Assembly (NCBI RefSeq): GCF_028476545.1
Contig: NW_026731783.1
Location: 177,001-241,000, forward strand
Direction: 5' to 3'
DNA: 64,000 bases
DNA from: Physella acuta
Taxonomy: Eukaryota > Mollusca > Gastropoda > Physidae
Part shown: positions 42,479 through 55,240 of the stretch, in pieces
Numbering within the stretch: position 1 is the stretch's first letter
Layout: every line of letters starts with the position of its first letter
The notes under the pieces: model-generated
Told to the model about the DNA's origin: nothing
Seen by the model: the letters and a program-made list of their open reading frames with translations, nothing else
Databases searched by the model: none
Program-made: the position numbers and the translations under genes

Positions 42479-43209
42479 TTTTCTGAGTAAAGTTCCTCAG
42501 CCATCACCAACAAACGTTTATTTCCGTGGACAAAAAGTTATTCACGGGCCGGATGATAGGACCTAAACATTGTTTTAAACATTTAAATCAGTAATAAAAA
42601 TTTGTTTGATAGTTTTACACAGCATCAAAGATATGAACATCAATTGCATATATAATAATCAAAGGGAGAAAATAAAATGGCATACGAACTAGACTAAAAT
42701 AAGGTGTGCAAACTCGGTTTCTCTTCGCTGTGCTCAGTCCTTAGCTGCGGAGTCAAAAGTTCACATTGCAGTCACCCATGGACAGAAATAGAAACGATCG
42801 AGGGAGAAGTGTCTCTGTAATACTCATACTGATCTATCATTCCAAAACTTTCCATGACATTAAATTGACACTTGGCGATGAGAGCACGCTACCTTGAAAT
42901 ATCCGCCTGTCCGGTTGAATGGGGAGAAGTGTGTCTGTGTGTGTCGGGGGGGGGGGGGATGAGGTGTGTATCTCTTTCTACAATTCAGGTTGTGCACTTA
43001 TAAAAAAAAACTGGGAAACAGAAGACTGTTCTAATGTTAATTTACTTGAGGGTTGATCGAGTAATGTTTTGCTTGAGACTTTCGATGTATGCATTTAGTT
43101 TATTTGCTTCTTCTGTAGTTCCAATGTTAGTTTCCTTTAAAAGTTTGTTGTCAATATTGTGTTTATTTATTACGTTGTTTATATAATGTGTTTTGTCCCT
43201 AGCTCCCCG
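42479..43209. other. Spacer with a G-run, no gene
   Basis: GTGTGTGTCGGGGGG with a run of about 11 G near 42947-42958. No recognised gene or repeat. Confidence 0.5.
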
Positions 43210-45700
43210 TTACACGTTTTTTTTTAACTTCCCTAGACATGCTGAGGTTGTGTACAACTACCTTTATAATGTGGAGAAAATATGTTTTAGTGAGTGTTGG
43301 ATGATATTGCTACATGTGCCACTATTGTCTACATGATGGCTAATGATTTTAATACAATTCACTTTGTTAAAATTAATATAATCTAAAAGTCCTACACTCA
43401 AAGATCACATTTTGTCGATTAAAACAGCGAATTAACCAACAACTGTTGGTTCAAACTATTTAATGAATTATTTCGGTGTATCGGTTTCGTTCAGTAAAAT
43501 AAATGAAAAAAACACAACTTAATTATATGTTTGTTTGAAAATCAAAGTCTTGAAGTAAAGAAATTATCTCTTTTTTAATGTTTTTTTATTTACTTAACGT
43601 GTGGTTAATTTTCTACTTTCGATCAACAACAACATGTAAGAACAAACAAAACAATGTATATGAAAGTGTGTATTCCAAAAATATTGCACTCAATATTTCA
43701 CTTAACGTTGGAGCTATCTTTCATGTATCATAATTCAGAAAGTCAATTTTTTTTTTAAAACAAATATCGTATCTATAGATATAGATAAAGATGGGAATAC
43801 GGTGTATGTTTGGTTGTCTATTTGTCTGTAAGTGTGTCTGCTGTGGATTAAATGGCGTCACTCAGTTTAAATTTATTTCTATTTTATGAATGTCTCCAAA
43901 CTTCACTCGTACTTAATCACTGACAGTATATTGTAATACAGTTGGAAAAAAAATGTCCGTCCAAAATAAATTATTTCAATCACACTAACATCTCCGACCA
44001 CATTTTTTAAATATAAACATGAGCTATCTTTTCATTACAATGGTGAACGTGTATCAGATTCTTATAGCACAAGGAGCATAGACATAAATAAATGACAAAT
44101 TCAACTACAATCCAGCATATACAATGAATGATTGTGATACTTTGCTGGTAAAGAACTCGAAAGTGGTTAACATTGTTACAGGATCGTTAATGATTACCAC
44201 ATAGCAATCGGTGTATCGATGGAAAGTTATATTGATGAGAATGGTGTTAAAAAGACTCGTTAGACCATTGACTTTATCAAAACTGGTTGTCTTCTACTGG
44301 AAGTTTATAAGCCGCTTATCATTAAATGCTGAATACTTCAACGTGCACCATGAGATAAGGAAAAACCTTTTTTTGAAAGTGTAGAGATAATGATACAAAT
44401 GTAGTTGTACTAACATCTATATGTACTTTTGATAGAATACAAATAGGATAGGGATTTTGTTTTTTTTTAATAAAATAAATTAAGGGATAACAGTAGAAGG
44501 GGTGAAGGTCAAATGAAAGTGTCAGGACTCCGGGTAGGGAGTGTAAATGAAATTGTTCAATGATTGAGGGGGGGGGGGTGGGTCAAAGGGACAGTGAAGC
44601 GTTTTCTATGTAAGGAAATAAAATATGCTGACCAGTTTATATACTAGTCGCATTGAGTTTTCAAAAGGTTCCTGTGTGAAAGATGAGGGGTAAGAAGCAA
44701 GATTTAGAACTGAACGTTAAATAAGTAAATGAATATATATTCGAAATTGATGTTGGGGTGGGTAGTGGGGTCGTTGGAACAGTTAAAGGGGATGTGGGGT
44801 TATCATGTCTGAGGGTGAAGTGGACAGAGGGGGAGGGGGTAGATGTGTCTGAAGAGGCGTGGAGAGGGTGTCTGTGTTTAAGGCAAGCCAAGCGTCAAAT
44901 TCAAATTACGTGCTGTGTGATCGCACATCATACTGCTCCCACAATATGAAACTAAAAATTACATTTGACTCTAAGAAGAAAAGTATACAGGAATTTCTCG
45001 ACAAACACAAACTAATGTCAATTTATGTTGCCCAATAGATAGTCTTTGCCATATGTATAATGCTTGATCATTGTTTTTGTTATTAATTTAGTCATACATT
45101 TTTTAAAGACACATATAAGAATAATGCTAAAACTGTTTCCTTGAATCAATATAGTATCTTAGTAAATGAGTTGATGAAACTATTGGCCTTTGTTAGTATA
45201 AAAAAAGAAAATTCAATGATATAAATTAATTTGGAAGTTATATTTTCGGTTATCGCCCTTGAAATGTTTTCGAATAAGACAGTAGTATATTAAAACCACT
45301 CTTTGTAGCCAAATAGCGTAATTACTTAATATATTTTGGAATATTTTCAATTAATGTAACAATGTATGATATTTATCACATTAGTAAGCCACGTCATTTC
45401 TACTGTTATTTCATAATTAAATTGAATTCCTACCAGTACTTAGCTAGACGCGTGGAAAGTTTTAGCAGCTTGCCATTTTCCCGATACAATCTCATACGAA
45501 GTTGATAGTTATTGCATTAATACAACTGTTTTTTTAACACAGACGTTTAAATCATGTGTGTGTTTAATATATCTTACATACGAAATGAGGAAGCGCGTCT
45601 TCAATGTGCCTTAAATGTGTCTTAAACGTGTTTTACATGTGTCTTGCATGTGTCTTAATTGATTCAGTCGCCAGTGTTAGTTTTATTAAGTTTGTCTGTG
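43210..45700 (-). repeat. Repeat family B, reversed copy 4; left arm of a large inverted repeat
   Basis: Reversed match to 48460-50720 over more than 2 kb with only scattered differences: for example GGTTGTGTACAACTACC, CCAGTAGAAGAC, GATACACCGATTGCTATGTG, TTCGAGTTCTTTACCAGCAA (read in reverse) and GACACTTTCATTTGACC. The end beyond 45470 (AGACACATGCAAGACACATG, reversed) matches 58860-58900. Frames at 44661-44891 and 44758-44949 are by-products of a GC-richer patch. Confidence 0.93.
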
Positions 45701-45720
45701 TGAAGGCCATTATTGTACCC

Positions 45721-46005
45721 ATCCATCATTCACCACTCATGTATCTATCGCCCATCCACCCATCACCCTGCACCTACCACTTATGTATCTATCATCCATC
45801 CACCCATCACCCCACACCTACCAATCATGTATCTATCACCCATCCACCCATCACCCGCACCTACCACTCATATATCTATCACCCATCCACCCATCACCCC
45901 GTGCCTACCACTCATGTATCTATCACCTATCCACCCATCACCCCGCACCTACCACTCATGTATCTATCACCCATCCACCCATCCCGCACCTACCACTCTT
46001 ATACC
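45721..46005. repeat. 44-bp minisatellite, about 6 units (CATCCACCCATCACCCC)
   Basis: Unit CATGTATCTATCACCCATCC plus ACCCATCACCCCGCACCTACCACT. Strongly pyrimidine-biased on the plus strand. Three overlapping frames stay open (45604-46014, 45713-46042, 45783-46022) because of the repeat; they are not credible genes. Confidence 0.95.
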
Positions 46006-46133
46006 AGCTGGTGACAGCATAGTCCTGATGAGATTACACTGATGTAACATTATGAACGAAAATCTTGTTTAAAAAGAGACGTACATAATCTCTAGGTCTC
46101 TAGTTTTACTTGTAAACATTCTACCATGACATG

Positions 46134-46490
46134 CGCACTAGCCAACACTTAGACCACTCAGGGTGTGAGCTGAGATACAAGAAACACATCCAACACTTAG
46201 ACCACTCAGGGTGTGAGCTGAGATACAAGAAACACATCCAACACTTAGACCACTCAGGGTGTGAGCTGAGATACAAGAAACACATCCAACACTTAGACCA
46301 CTCAGGGTGTGAGCTAAGATACAAGAAACACATCCAACACTTAGACCACTCAGGGTGTGAGCTGAGATACAAGAAACACATCCAACATTTAGACCACTCA
46401 GGGTGTGAGCTGAGATACAAGAAACACATCCAACACTTAGACCACTCAGGGTGTGATCTGAGATACAAGAAACACATTCAACACTTACAG
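46134..46490. repeat. 48-bp minisatellite, about 7 units
   Basis: Unit AACACTTAGACCACTCAGGG followed by TGTGAGCTGAGATACAAGAAACACATCC, almost invariant. Since 48 is divisible by three, a plus frame (QHLDHSGCELRYKKHI repeated) and a minus frame (SHPEWSKCWMCFLYLS repeated) are both open across the array. Confidence 0.97.
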
Positions 46491-47720
46491 TGACAGTAGC
46501 AGAACAATTTGATCATCAGAAGTTTTGGCGTTAATCTATACGATTTTTTCAATAAAGAGAAGTATAAAATAAGTCATGTTCTCGAAAATGTTTAACCCTT
46601 ATTGTTGTATTGTAAAAAGACTGATTATGATAGTGGCAGGCTTTACATATTAGTGGATAACCCTCATCAGAGTAGTAGCCTATTTGTGGTAAAAATGATG
46701 GTGGTGTTGGTGATGATGATAATAAATAGGATGGTGATTAAAACAGATAGTTGAATCTACTTTTGCAATGTCGAGTTTAGATCGTTTACATTGTCTTTGG
46801 CTATACCTAACACTCCAGTAAATCCACCGTTAATTTACATACGTATGTGTATGTCTGACAGTTTCACCATATCTAACCGTCCAACACGTTCACCTTTGGC
46901 ACACATCTCTTTGTATTTTGACCAGTGTTATAGTATGTGAGACATTAAACAAAATGAGTGGCCATGAACCCTATGTGATTTTACGACCTTTAAATGTTAT
47001 GATTGTTAATAACAAATTGAACGAGTACAGCGAATAATAGATTTAAAGGGAAGACTCAAAAACAAAAATAAATCAAGAGGTTTTATATTTATACTTATAA
47101 GTTTAAAATAGTTTATTTATTCTGTTTTTTTTTCAAGTCTATGTTTTACTTTCAGTTTGTAGTGCTAAAAATAAACATGACCTAAAATTAGTCACTGTAA
47201 TAAAGTGTTAATTAATGGCGCTGAAAGGTACACAATACATGTTATTGAATGAGTTCATCAGGTGTAATGTTTAAGTGGTCTGTTAAGTTTTTGTGGACGT
47301 TAGCATCAGAGGTGGGAGGTTGATTTGGTTGTTGACATGTGACACGTGTGGACTGGGTTAGGACTAAGGGGGTGGGGGGAGGGGTGTAATATTTTAAATA
47401 TTTTCGGTCGCCATACACTTTTGGATAACCTTTTATTCGATATAATACAATTAATTTTGAAGCGTCTTATAAATAGCGCACCCGAATAAAAAAAATATTA
47501 TGTCTTAAATGCATACGTCTTGCCATGCATAACTTGCGTTTTAAATATTACGTGTCTACCATGTGTGGTGTATGTGTCAAAGAATATTATTTGATTTGGC
47601 CAATGGTTTATTTAAACATTATAATAAAACACAACTCGTATTACAACATTTTAAGCCCGATTATTTTAAATAATGTATTAATTAGTAATTGGTTATTCTG
47701 TGGAGACAGGGTATACGCTA
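46491..47720. other. Spacer, partly repeated at the right edge
   Basis: 47285-47400 (GTTGACATGTGACACGTGTGG, GGGTTAGGACTAAGG) matches 63890-63960 in reverse. No supported gene; the frame at 47525-47749 has no family resemblance. Confidence 0.5.
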
Positions 47721-47726
47721 ATATAG

Positions 47727-47850
47727 TTGTACAAATAGAACCTGACTGATACATGTATGCACACATGGAACCTGGCTTATACAATATGTATGTACAAATC
47801 GAACCTGGATTATACAATATGTATGTACACATGTAACCTGGCTTATAAAT
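47727..47850. repeat. Minisatellite (GAACCTGGCTTATACAATA), about 4 units
   Basis: Units of about 33-45 bases with TGTATGTACA and AACCTGGCTTATACAAT. The minus-strand frame over it (47641-47832) is a by-product. Confidence 0.85.
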
Positions 47851-48459
47851 GCATGTAAAATTAACTCCTGGCTTATTACTTCTTTTTTTTTAATTTGGGT
47901 TTAATGGTGTGAACTAATAACTATTACTGAAATACATTTGAAAATTAAAAAAAAAGTATGTAAGTAACTAATTAAGTTTTTGTAGCTGCAAAATTACCTA
48001 AAATACAGCTACGATGTAAATGCTGTGATTACATTGTTGAATCCTTTTATAGTGTTAATAATGTATTAAAAATATGCATGTATTTAAACACATGTTTTTT
48101 TTGTATCACTTCCCATTTTGCTGTAAAAATGTATTAAGGGGAAATAATTTTTAAGAATTCTTTTATTTATAAAAAAAAAGACAACCAAAAACAGTACAAC
48201 AGTCAAAGCTAACTAACAACATTTGCTATTCATTCAATATATTAATGTTTTTAAAAATGTTTTTTTATAAACAAATATTGATTTTTTTGCAGGATATTTA
48301 AAAAATATATAACTGACTCATAATTTGAAATGTTTAACGGTATTAACTTGTTTTAAAATTTAGTTCTTAAAAGAAATCTTATGTTTAAATGTTTGCTTTT
48401 CCTGCGGGTACATTTCTACAATTAAAATTGAAAATAACCTCTTCTTCCATTCGAAGTAA
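47851..48459. repeat. Diverged repeat, reversed relative of 63150-63340
   Basis: GTAATGCTGTGATTACATTG-like words, TTGTATCACTTCCCATTTTG and AAGGGGAAATAATTTTTAAG correspond in reverse to 63200-63330 and 55600-55740. No gene. Confidence 0.5.
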
Positions 48460-50902
48460 CAAACCTGCATGACATAATGACTGATAGGATTTCAATGTAA
48501 TTATGAAATAACAGTAGAAATGACGTGACTTACTAATGTGATAAATATCACACAGTGTTACATTCGTTGAAAATATCGCAACATATATTAAGTAATTACG
48601 CAATTTGGCTAGAAAGAGTGGTTTTAATATACTACTGTCATATTCAAAAACATTTCAAGGGCAATAACCGAAAACGAAACTTTGATATTAATTTGTATCA
48701 TTGAATTTTCTTTTTTTATACTAAAAAAGTCCAATAGTTTCATACAATCAATTACTAAGTAAATATATTGATACAAGGAAACTGTTTTAGCATTATTCTT
48801 ATATGTGTCTTTAAAAATGGATGACTAAATTAATTACAAAAACAGTGGCCAAGCTTTATACATATATCAAAGACTATCAATTGGGCATCTTTAGACGACA
48901 ATACGAAGATCTTTTGGAAAAAAAAATCCTGTATACTTTTCCTTTTAGATTCAAATGTAATTTTTAGTTTCTTTTGTGGGAGTAGTGTGATATGAGATCA
49001 TACATCACATAATTTGACGCTTGGCTTGCCTTAAACACAGTCACCCTCTCCACGCCTCTTTAGACACATTTACCCCTTCCCCTCTGTACACTTCACCCTC
49101 TGACATGATAACCCCACATCCCGTTTAACTGTTCCAAAAACCCCACCACCCACCCCAACATCAATTTCGAATATATATTCATTTAATTATTTAAAGTTCT
49201 AAATCTGGCTTCTCACCCCTCATCTTTCACACAGGAACATTTTGAAAACTCAATGCGACTAGTATATAAACTGGTCAACATATTTTGTTTCCTTAAATAG
49301 AAAAAGCTTCACTGTGCCATTGACCCCCCCCCCCCCCCAACTCCCCCCCCCCTATTTGAACACTACCCACCCGGAGTCCTGACACTTTCATTTGACCTTC
49401 ACCCCTTTTACTGTTATCCCATAATTTATTTTATTAAAAAAATATTCTATCCTATTTGTATTCTATCAAAAGTACATATAGATGTTAGTACAACTACATT
49501 TGTATCATTATCTCTACACTTTCAAAAAAAGGTTTTTCCTTATTTCATGGTGCACGTTGAAGTATTCAGCATTGAATGATAAGCGGCTTATAAACTTCCA
49601 GTAGAAGACTACCAGTTTTGATAACGAGTCATTTAACACCATTCTCATCAATATAACTTTCCATCGATACACCGATGGCTATGTGGTAATCATTAACCAT
49701 CCTGTAACAATGTTAACCATTTTCGAGTTCTTTACCAGCAAAGTATCACAATCGTTCATTTTATATGCTGGATAGTAGTTGAATTTGTCATTTATTTATG
49801 TCTATGCTCCTTGTGCTATAAGAATCTGATACACGTTCACCATTGTAATGAAAAGATATCTCATGTTTATATTAAAAAAAAAATTGTGGTCGCAGATTTT
49901 AGTGTGATTGAAATAATTTATTTTGGACGGACATTTTTTTTCCAACTGTATTAGAATATACTGTCAGTGATCAAGTACGAGTGAAGTTTGAAGACATTCA
50001 TCAAATAGAAATGAATTTCAACTGAGTGACGCTATTTAATCCACAGCAGACACACTGACAGACAAACAGACAACCAAACATGCACCGTATTCCCATCTTT
50101 ATCCATGTATATAGATACGATATTTGTTTAAAAAAAATATTGACTTTCTGAATTATGATACATCAAAGATAGCTCCAACGTTTAGTGAAATATTGAGTGC
50201 AATATTTGTGGAATACACAATTTCATATACATTGTTTTGTTTGTTCTTACATGTTGTAGTTGATCGAAAGTAGAAAATTAACCACACGTTAAGTACATAA
50301 AAAAACATTAAAAAAGAGATAATTTCTTTACTTCAAGACTTTGATTTTCAAACAAACGAAAACTAAATACAAACATATAATTAAGTTGTGTTTTTTCATT
50401 TATTTTACTGAACGAAACCGATACACCGAAATAATTCATTAAATAGTTTGAACAAACAGTTGTTGGTTAATTCGCCGTTTTAATCGACAAAATGCCATCT
50501 TTGAGTGTAGGACTTTTAGATTATATTAAATTTAACAAAGTGAATTGCATTAAAATCATTAGCCATCATGTAGAGAATAGTGGCACAGGCAGCAATATTA
50601 TCCAACATTCACTAAAACATATTTTCTCCACATTATAAAGGTAGTTGTACACAACGTTAGCCATACATTCCCCATGTAGCTACACATGTCTAGGGAAGTT
50701 AAAAAAAACGTGTAACAGGTAGCTCATCATCTGGTGAAACATACCTCACAATCACAGTCAGCTGATCAATTTTAGGCCGTCAATTATTGAGTCATGTTTG
50801 GGCCCCAAAGAAAGTTTGGAAACTAACCGAATGCCTGTTAAGCTGATACTGATACATAAAGCCTACAGTGTAGGCCTATATAGATCTAGTGTTGTATTTA
50901 AA
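48460..50902 (+). repeat. Repeat family B, copy 5; right arm of the large inverted repeat
   Basis: The longest B copy. In order: AACAGTAGAAATGACGTG, AACATTTCAAGGGCAATAAC, GACCCCCCCC run (49326), GAAGTATTCAGCATTGAATG, GATACACCGATGGCTATGTG, GAATATACTGTCAGTGATC, TAGCTCCAACGTTTAGTG, ACATTATAAAGGTAGTTGTA, GGTAGCTCATCATCTGG, TCAATTATTGAGTCATG, AGTGTTGTATTTAAAC. No reading frame longer than about 80 codons and none with family resemblance. Confidence 0.93.
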
Positions 50903-52990
50903 CCAGGGGTTCCCAACCTTTTTTCCCTCTAGAGCACATTCTAAAATACCGGTAGGGTGGCGGGCACCACCTATTTTAAATCGACAAACTCCTTCCAGAG
51001 GCGTAGCGACCCTTACCGTCATCCGGGGACAAAACTTTCGATTTGCACCCCCCCCCCCCTCAAACTTTCGATTTCAACCTCCTTCAACCTTTCAATAATG
51101 TTTATGAAAAAAAAATCTGTCTCTGTCGAATAGTGTGAGGCGGGCACATACGAATCGTTCGGCGGGCGGTATCAATTTTTAAAACAAAACATGAGTTGCC
51201 TTTGCTTGAATTTCAACTATTGAAGGGAGACAACACTAACAAACTTGCATACTTATCGATATCAAGTTCATGGACAAAAATCTACGTTTAACGTAATAGG
51301 AACAAAACGCAGTAAATGTAAAAAAAGTGTTTTTAAATTTTAAAAAGTTTCGATATATTAAGCAAACTGCTTTCTTTTTAAAAAAATTATAATTGTCTAT
51401 AGTTATATAATGTGAAACAGTAGCGTACCTGCAGATAATTTTCTTCAAGATCCGAAACATACCTTCTAATACTGCTAAATTGTACATTCTTTGTTATACT
51501 AATTTATTTATTGCAGAAAATATTTCCCTTACTAAATCTTGTCTAGCCGTGCTCTGGTACCCAGGAATCAATGTGTAGTCTGTAATGATTGCAATCAGTT
51601 TCTGTGCGAAGAATATACCAAGCAAGTACGCAATAAATGCCAGCAATAACATTTTCTGACAGGGGTTGGAATAGCCTAAAACTCACTCATGCAATTGTGC
51701 AATATTTATTTGGACCAGCTAACATATGGTCCTATCGTATTCTGTAAAGTAAACCACATACAATTATAAAGAAGTGTTATTCTGGACTTTCAACCTGGAC
51801 CACACTGAACCCATGGTACTAAACACGCATGTGCCCGCCTCTCACTATTCGACAGAGATAGAAATTTTTTCATAAACATTTTAATATATGATTAATTTGT
51901 TACAGTTTTGATTTTTTTTTTACTGCCAAGATTCATTAAATATGTTCGATACTTGTCCCAACTTCTCTAGCGGCGAGCCAGACTGCACTATTTACGTTAA
52001 CCTGGAACGGCTAGTGCCATTTGCACATCACACCTTGTACACGCAGAAAACCCGAAGTGAACGAATATAACGAACGCCACGAAATGATCCGATCAACGCC
52101 GAAGGCGCCAAATCACAAGGCACATAACTCTGATTGCTTCGGCTATCATCGGCTCACTTCTGGTTTTCCGCGTTTACATGGAGTGATGTGCAAAAAGCAT
52201 TCCCCGCCTGGAACCGCGTTGTTGTCATTGTGATTGCTGCCCTGTTCGGGTCGCGACAGTTAGATAAGAGATAGGTTCGTCAGACGTCACACGAATTAGG
52301 AGTTTTCTATTAAAAAAAACTGAACCGGCTAAAAGCTTATAATTTCAACACTGACTGGGGGGAATCATATTGTTTCGTTAATTTGAAAAATAAATGCGTT
52401 TGTTTGTTGTGTGGTAGTAGCATTGCAGTGCCGAAAAAAACATAACGTTGAACGACACTTTCAGACAAATTATGGCCTTTTTAATGTGAATTATCCTCTT
52501 AAATCTGAAGTAAGAAAGAAAAAAAAATGTGTAATCTAAAATCAAGTCTGTTTTCACTAGTCATGTGGACAATTCTAAAAAATGCTACTATTGCTTCTTT
52601 CAAAATATCTCACATGCTTGCAAAAAAAAAAGAAAAAGCAACATTTCATTGATGCTGAGATGTTTAAGGAACTGTTTTTGACTGGTGCCGATTAATTACA
52701 TGTTTTCTTTGTATTTATGTGTTTTGTTTGCTTTCATTACGTTTTCTAAATACATATATCTGTGTGAATGCAATTCGAAAAAAAAAATGCCAAATAATTT
52801 TATTATTTTGAAACATTTTTGTTTATTATTTATTAATACATTATGACTTTAAGAAAATAAGAATAGGAATATAAGTTATGGGAAAATGACAAGTTATGGA
52901 AAGAGTTTGTCGAATTAAAATAGGTGGTGCCCTCCACCCTACCGATATTTCAGAATGTGCTCTAGAGTAATAAAAGGTTGGGAACCCCTG
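50903..52990. mobile_element. Region bounded by inverted hAT-type ends, composite
   Basis: Begins CAGGGGTTCCCAACCTTTT and ends with its reverse complement; about 85 bases at each end are inverted copies (CTCTAGAGCACATTCT, GGTAGGGTGG, GGCACCACCTATTTTAA). A further inverted pair, GTCGAATAGTGTGAGGCGGG (51124-51150) and its reverse near 51830-51860, lies inside. Between them, 51185-51475 is repeat B. No matching 8-bp target duplication was found (ATTTAAAC against ATCTAGGT), and the left flank is B and the right flank D, so the locus was rearranged or assembled from two insertions. No transposase frame. Confidence 0.75.
52009..52206. mobile_element. Nested 198-bp fold-back element
   Basis: Arms 52020-52062 and 52152-52195 (TTTGCACATCAC...GAAGTGA and its reverse) pair over about 43 bases. 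The element is GC-richer than its surroundings and is bordered by an 8-bp direct repeat CCTGGAAC (52001-52008 and 52207-52214), consistent with a hAT-type MITE. The open frame across it (52021-52233) is probably a by-product. Confidence 0.65.
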
Positions 52991-53135
52991 ATCTAGGTGG
53001 TCAACTTGATGTCTAGACATTGGCACTATACAGATGGTCAACTTGATGTCTAGACAATGGCACCATTCAGCTGGTCAGCTTGATGTCTAGACATTGGCAC
53101 CATTCAGATGGTCAGCTTGATGTCTAGACATTGAG
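52991..53135. repeat. 37-bp minisatellite, about 4 variant units
   Basis: GGTCAACTTGATGTCTAGAC ATTGGCAC(C/T)AT(A/T)CAGAT units; a TGTCTAGAC variant of the array at 36905-37095. Confidence 0.92.
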
Positions 53136-53460
53136 GAAATAAATGTTGGTCCCGCTAAAATATCACACTAGTTTAGATACATCAGATCAGCTGAGTCTCG
53201 AGTAACAACAGTGGCACGTGAAAGCTTTGGATCGTTAGAGAGTTTGTTAATCACATTCTCCATCTGTTGTCACTTTTCTCTCAGTCACATTATCCATCTG
53301 TTGTCACTTTTCTCCTAATAGTACAGGTATATGAAGCGCAAAGAGGTGGATTTTAGTTAGCGTCAGCTGCTTATTTTAAAATCGCGTTCATGTGTCTCTC
53401 TCATTTTCGCCTGTTCGATTAAACCGTTACCATCACATGAATTATAAATAATTTCAAGGT
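53136..53460 (+). repeat. Repeat family D, copy 2
   Basis: GAGGAAATAAATGTTGGTCC, AGAGTAACAACAGTGGC, GGATCGTTAGAGAGTTTG and GTTCATGTGTCTCTCTCATT match 37090-37340, with a small internal duplication of TCCATCTGTTGTCACTTTTC. Confidence 0.88.
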
Positions 53461-53751
53461 TTAGTTGAAATGCTTATATAGAATGAGTCTATGTATTAAA
53501 GTATTATTAGTATTGCTAGCCGGGCAATGGCTGTGGTGGTAACCTAGCCGTCTAGATCTATAAATCTAATATTCAAACCACTGGTAATCCGAAATCACAT
53601 AGATCTAGATCTAGTCATGGGCTGGAGTAGATTGATAGACTATAGATACTCTAGATATATAGATTTAATAATTTATTAATAGATCTAAATCTTTGATGGT
53701 GGTAAAAAAGATAGGAGCTGCTCCAAAGGAAACTGAATCAAAGAACCAAAT
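53461..53751. other. Spacer with AGATCT-rich patch
   Basis: 53550-53690 is dense in TAGATCT words, like 25800-26540. No gene. Confidence 0.6.
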
Positions 53752-53955
53752 GTAGACAAAATGTTATGTGTCGAGTGTAGACACCAGGTTATGTGTCGAG
53801 TGTAGACAACAGGTTATGTGTCGAGTGTAGACAACAAGTTATGTGTCGAGTGTAGACAACAGGTTATGTGTCGAGTGTAGACAATAGGTTATGTGTCGAG
53901 TGTAGACAACATGTTATGTGTCGAGTGTAGACACCATGTTATGTGTCGAGTACGG
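53752..53955. repeat. 25-bp minisatellite, about 8 units
   Basis: Same unit as 11105-11672 (TGTGTCGAGTGTAGACAACA...). It ends GTCGAGTACGGGTAGCTC, fused directly to repeat B. Confidence 0.95.
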
Positions 53956-54576
53956 GTAGCTCATCATCTGGTAAAATTTAAAAAAAAAAGATAAATAAAT
54001 AAAAATGATGTTACATGTATTCCTGTTTTTCTTGTTTGACTGGAAAAAAAAAACTATCTGTTGTTTATTATATATCTGATCTGCTTGTTGGCAGTCAATT
54101 ATTAAGTCATGTTGGGGCTCCAAAGAAAGTTTGGAAACTAACATAATGCTTGTTTAGCTGATACCTAAATCATGTAATGTATGAAGTGTTAAATTTAAAC
54201 AATATGCTTTAATAATTTTTTAATTAAAATTGTCAATCCGTTTAGATGTACCGTTTATATATTTACTTTTTTTAATATCAATATTTAATACAGATCTTAA
54301 CTTGCTTATCAGTTGCAGTTTATTGAATTTAAAATACTGTTTTTTAAAGTAAATATATTAGTTCGACGGAGAAAAATGTATACATTTCAGGTAGTAGCCT
54401 ATGTCATGATAAGAAGATCTATAGAATGTAGATCTAAATCAAATGTGAATGTAATTGTTAATTTCTTCATATTCTAAAATTGGAAGATGCCGCCATTAGT
54501 GTTGTGTTTTTTTTTTAGCATTTTTAACCAGTTTCATTCGACGACATTGTTTATTAGGTTCTTGTCACAACCAAAT
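53956..54576 (+). repeat. Repeat family B, copy 6 (3' part)
   Basis: GGTAGCTCATCATCTGG, AGATAAATAAATAAAAATG, TTACATGTATTCCTG, GTCAATTATTAAGTCATG and AGATCTATAGAATGTAGATC match 60445-60910. Confidence 0.92.
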
Positions 54577-54830
54577 CCAGATAGTCAACTTGATTTCTAA
54601 ACATTGACACTATCCAGATGGTCAACTTGATTTTCAAACATTGACACTATCCAGATGGTCAACTTGATTTCCAAACATTGGCGCTATCCAGATGGTCAAC
54701 TTGATTTCCAAACATTGGAAATATCCAGATGGTCAACTTGATTTCCAAACATTGGCACTATTCAGATGGTCAACTTGATTTCCAAACATTGGCACTATCC
54801 AGATGGTCAACTTGATTTCCAGACAGTGGG
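54577..54830. repeat. 37-bp minisatellite, about 7 units
   Basis: Same unit as 36905-37095, mostly the CCAAACATTGGCACTATCC variant. Confidence 0.95.
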
Positions 54831-55199
54831 GAAATAAATGTTGGTCCTGCTAAAACGTCATACTAGTTTAGATTCATTAGACCAGCTCTTTGTATCTAGA
54901 GTAATAACAGTGGCATGTAAAATGTGTGGATCGTTAGAGAGTTTGTTAACGACAAACCCCATCTGTTGTCACAGTTCTCTCAATAGTGCAGGAATGTTAA
55001 GAGCAATGAGGTGGCTTTTAGTTAGCATTGGCTGCGCCTTTTTAAATCGTGTTCATGTGTCTCTGTCATTTTGGCCTGTTAGATTAAAAGTAATCATCGA
55101 ATGTATTAAACATACACACGTGTTTTTGTTTTATTTCACTATACAGTCCTGAAACAGTTTTTTTTTGCTTGTTTTTTTTTTTTTAGTAAATCATTTACA
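54831..55199 (+). repeat. Repeat family D, copy 3
   Basis: GTTGGTCCTGCTAAAACGTC, TAGAGTAATAACAGTGGCA, GGAATGTTAAGAGCAATGAG match 37096-37400 almost base for base. Confidence 0.92.
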
Positions 55200-55201
55200 T
55201 T

Positions 55202-55235
<34 letters not shown>

Positions 55236-55240
55236 TTTTC
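55200..55240. repeat. (TTTA)n microsatellite
   Basis: About eight TTTA units followed by a T-run. Confidence 0.95.

Noticed and set aside
45604-46042. Proline/histidine/threonine-rich protein genes
   Set aside because: Three overlapping frames over a 44-bp pyrimidine-rich minisatellite; translation of low-complexity DNA.
46121-46493. Genes on both strands of the 48-bp array
   Set aside because: Both frames follow from a unit length divisible by three and share no family resemblance.
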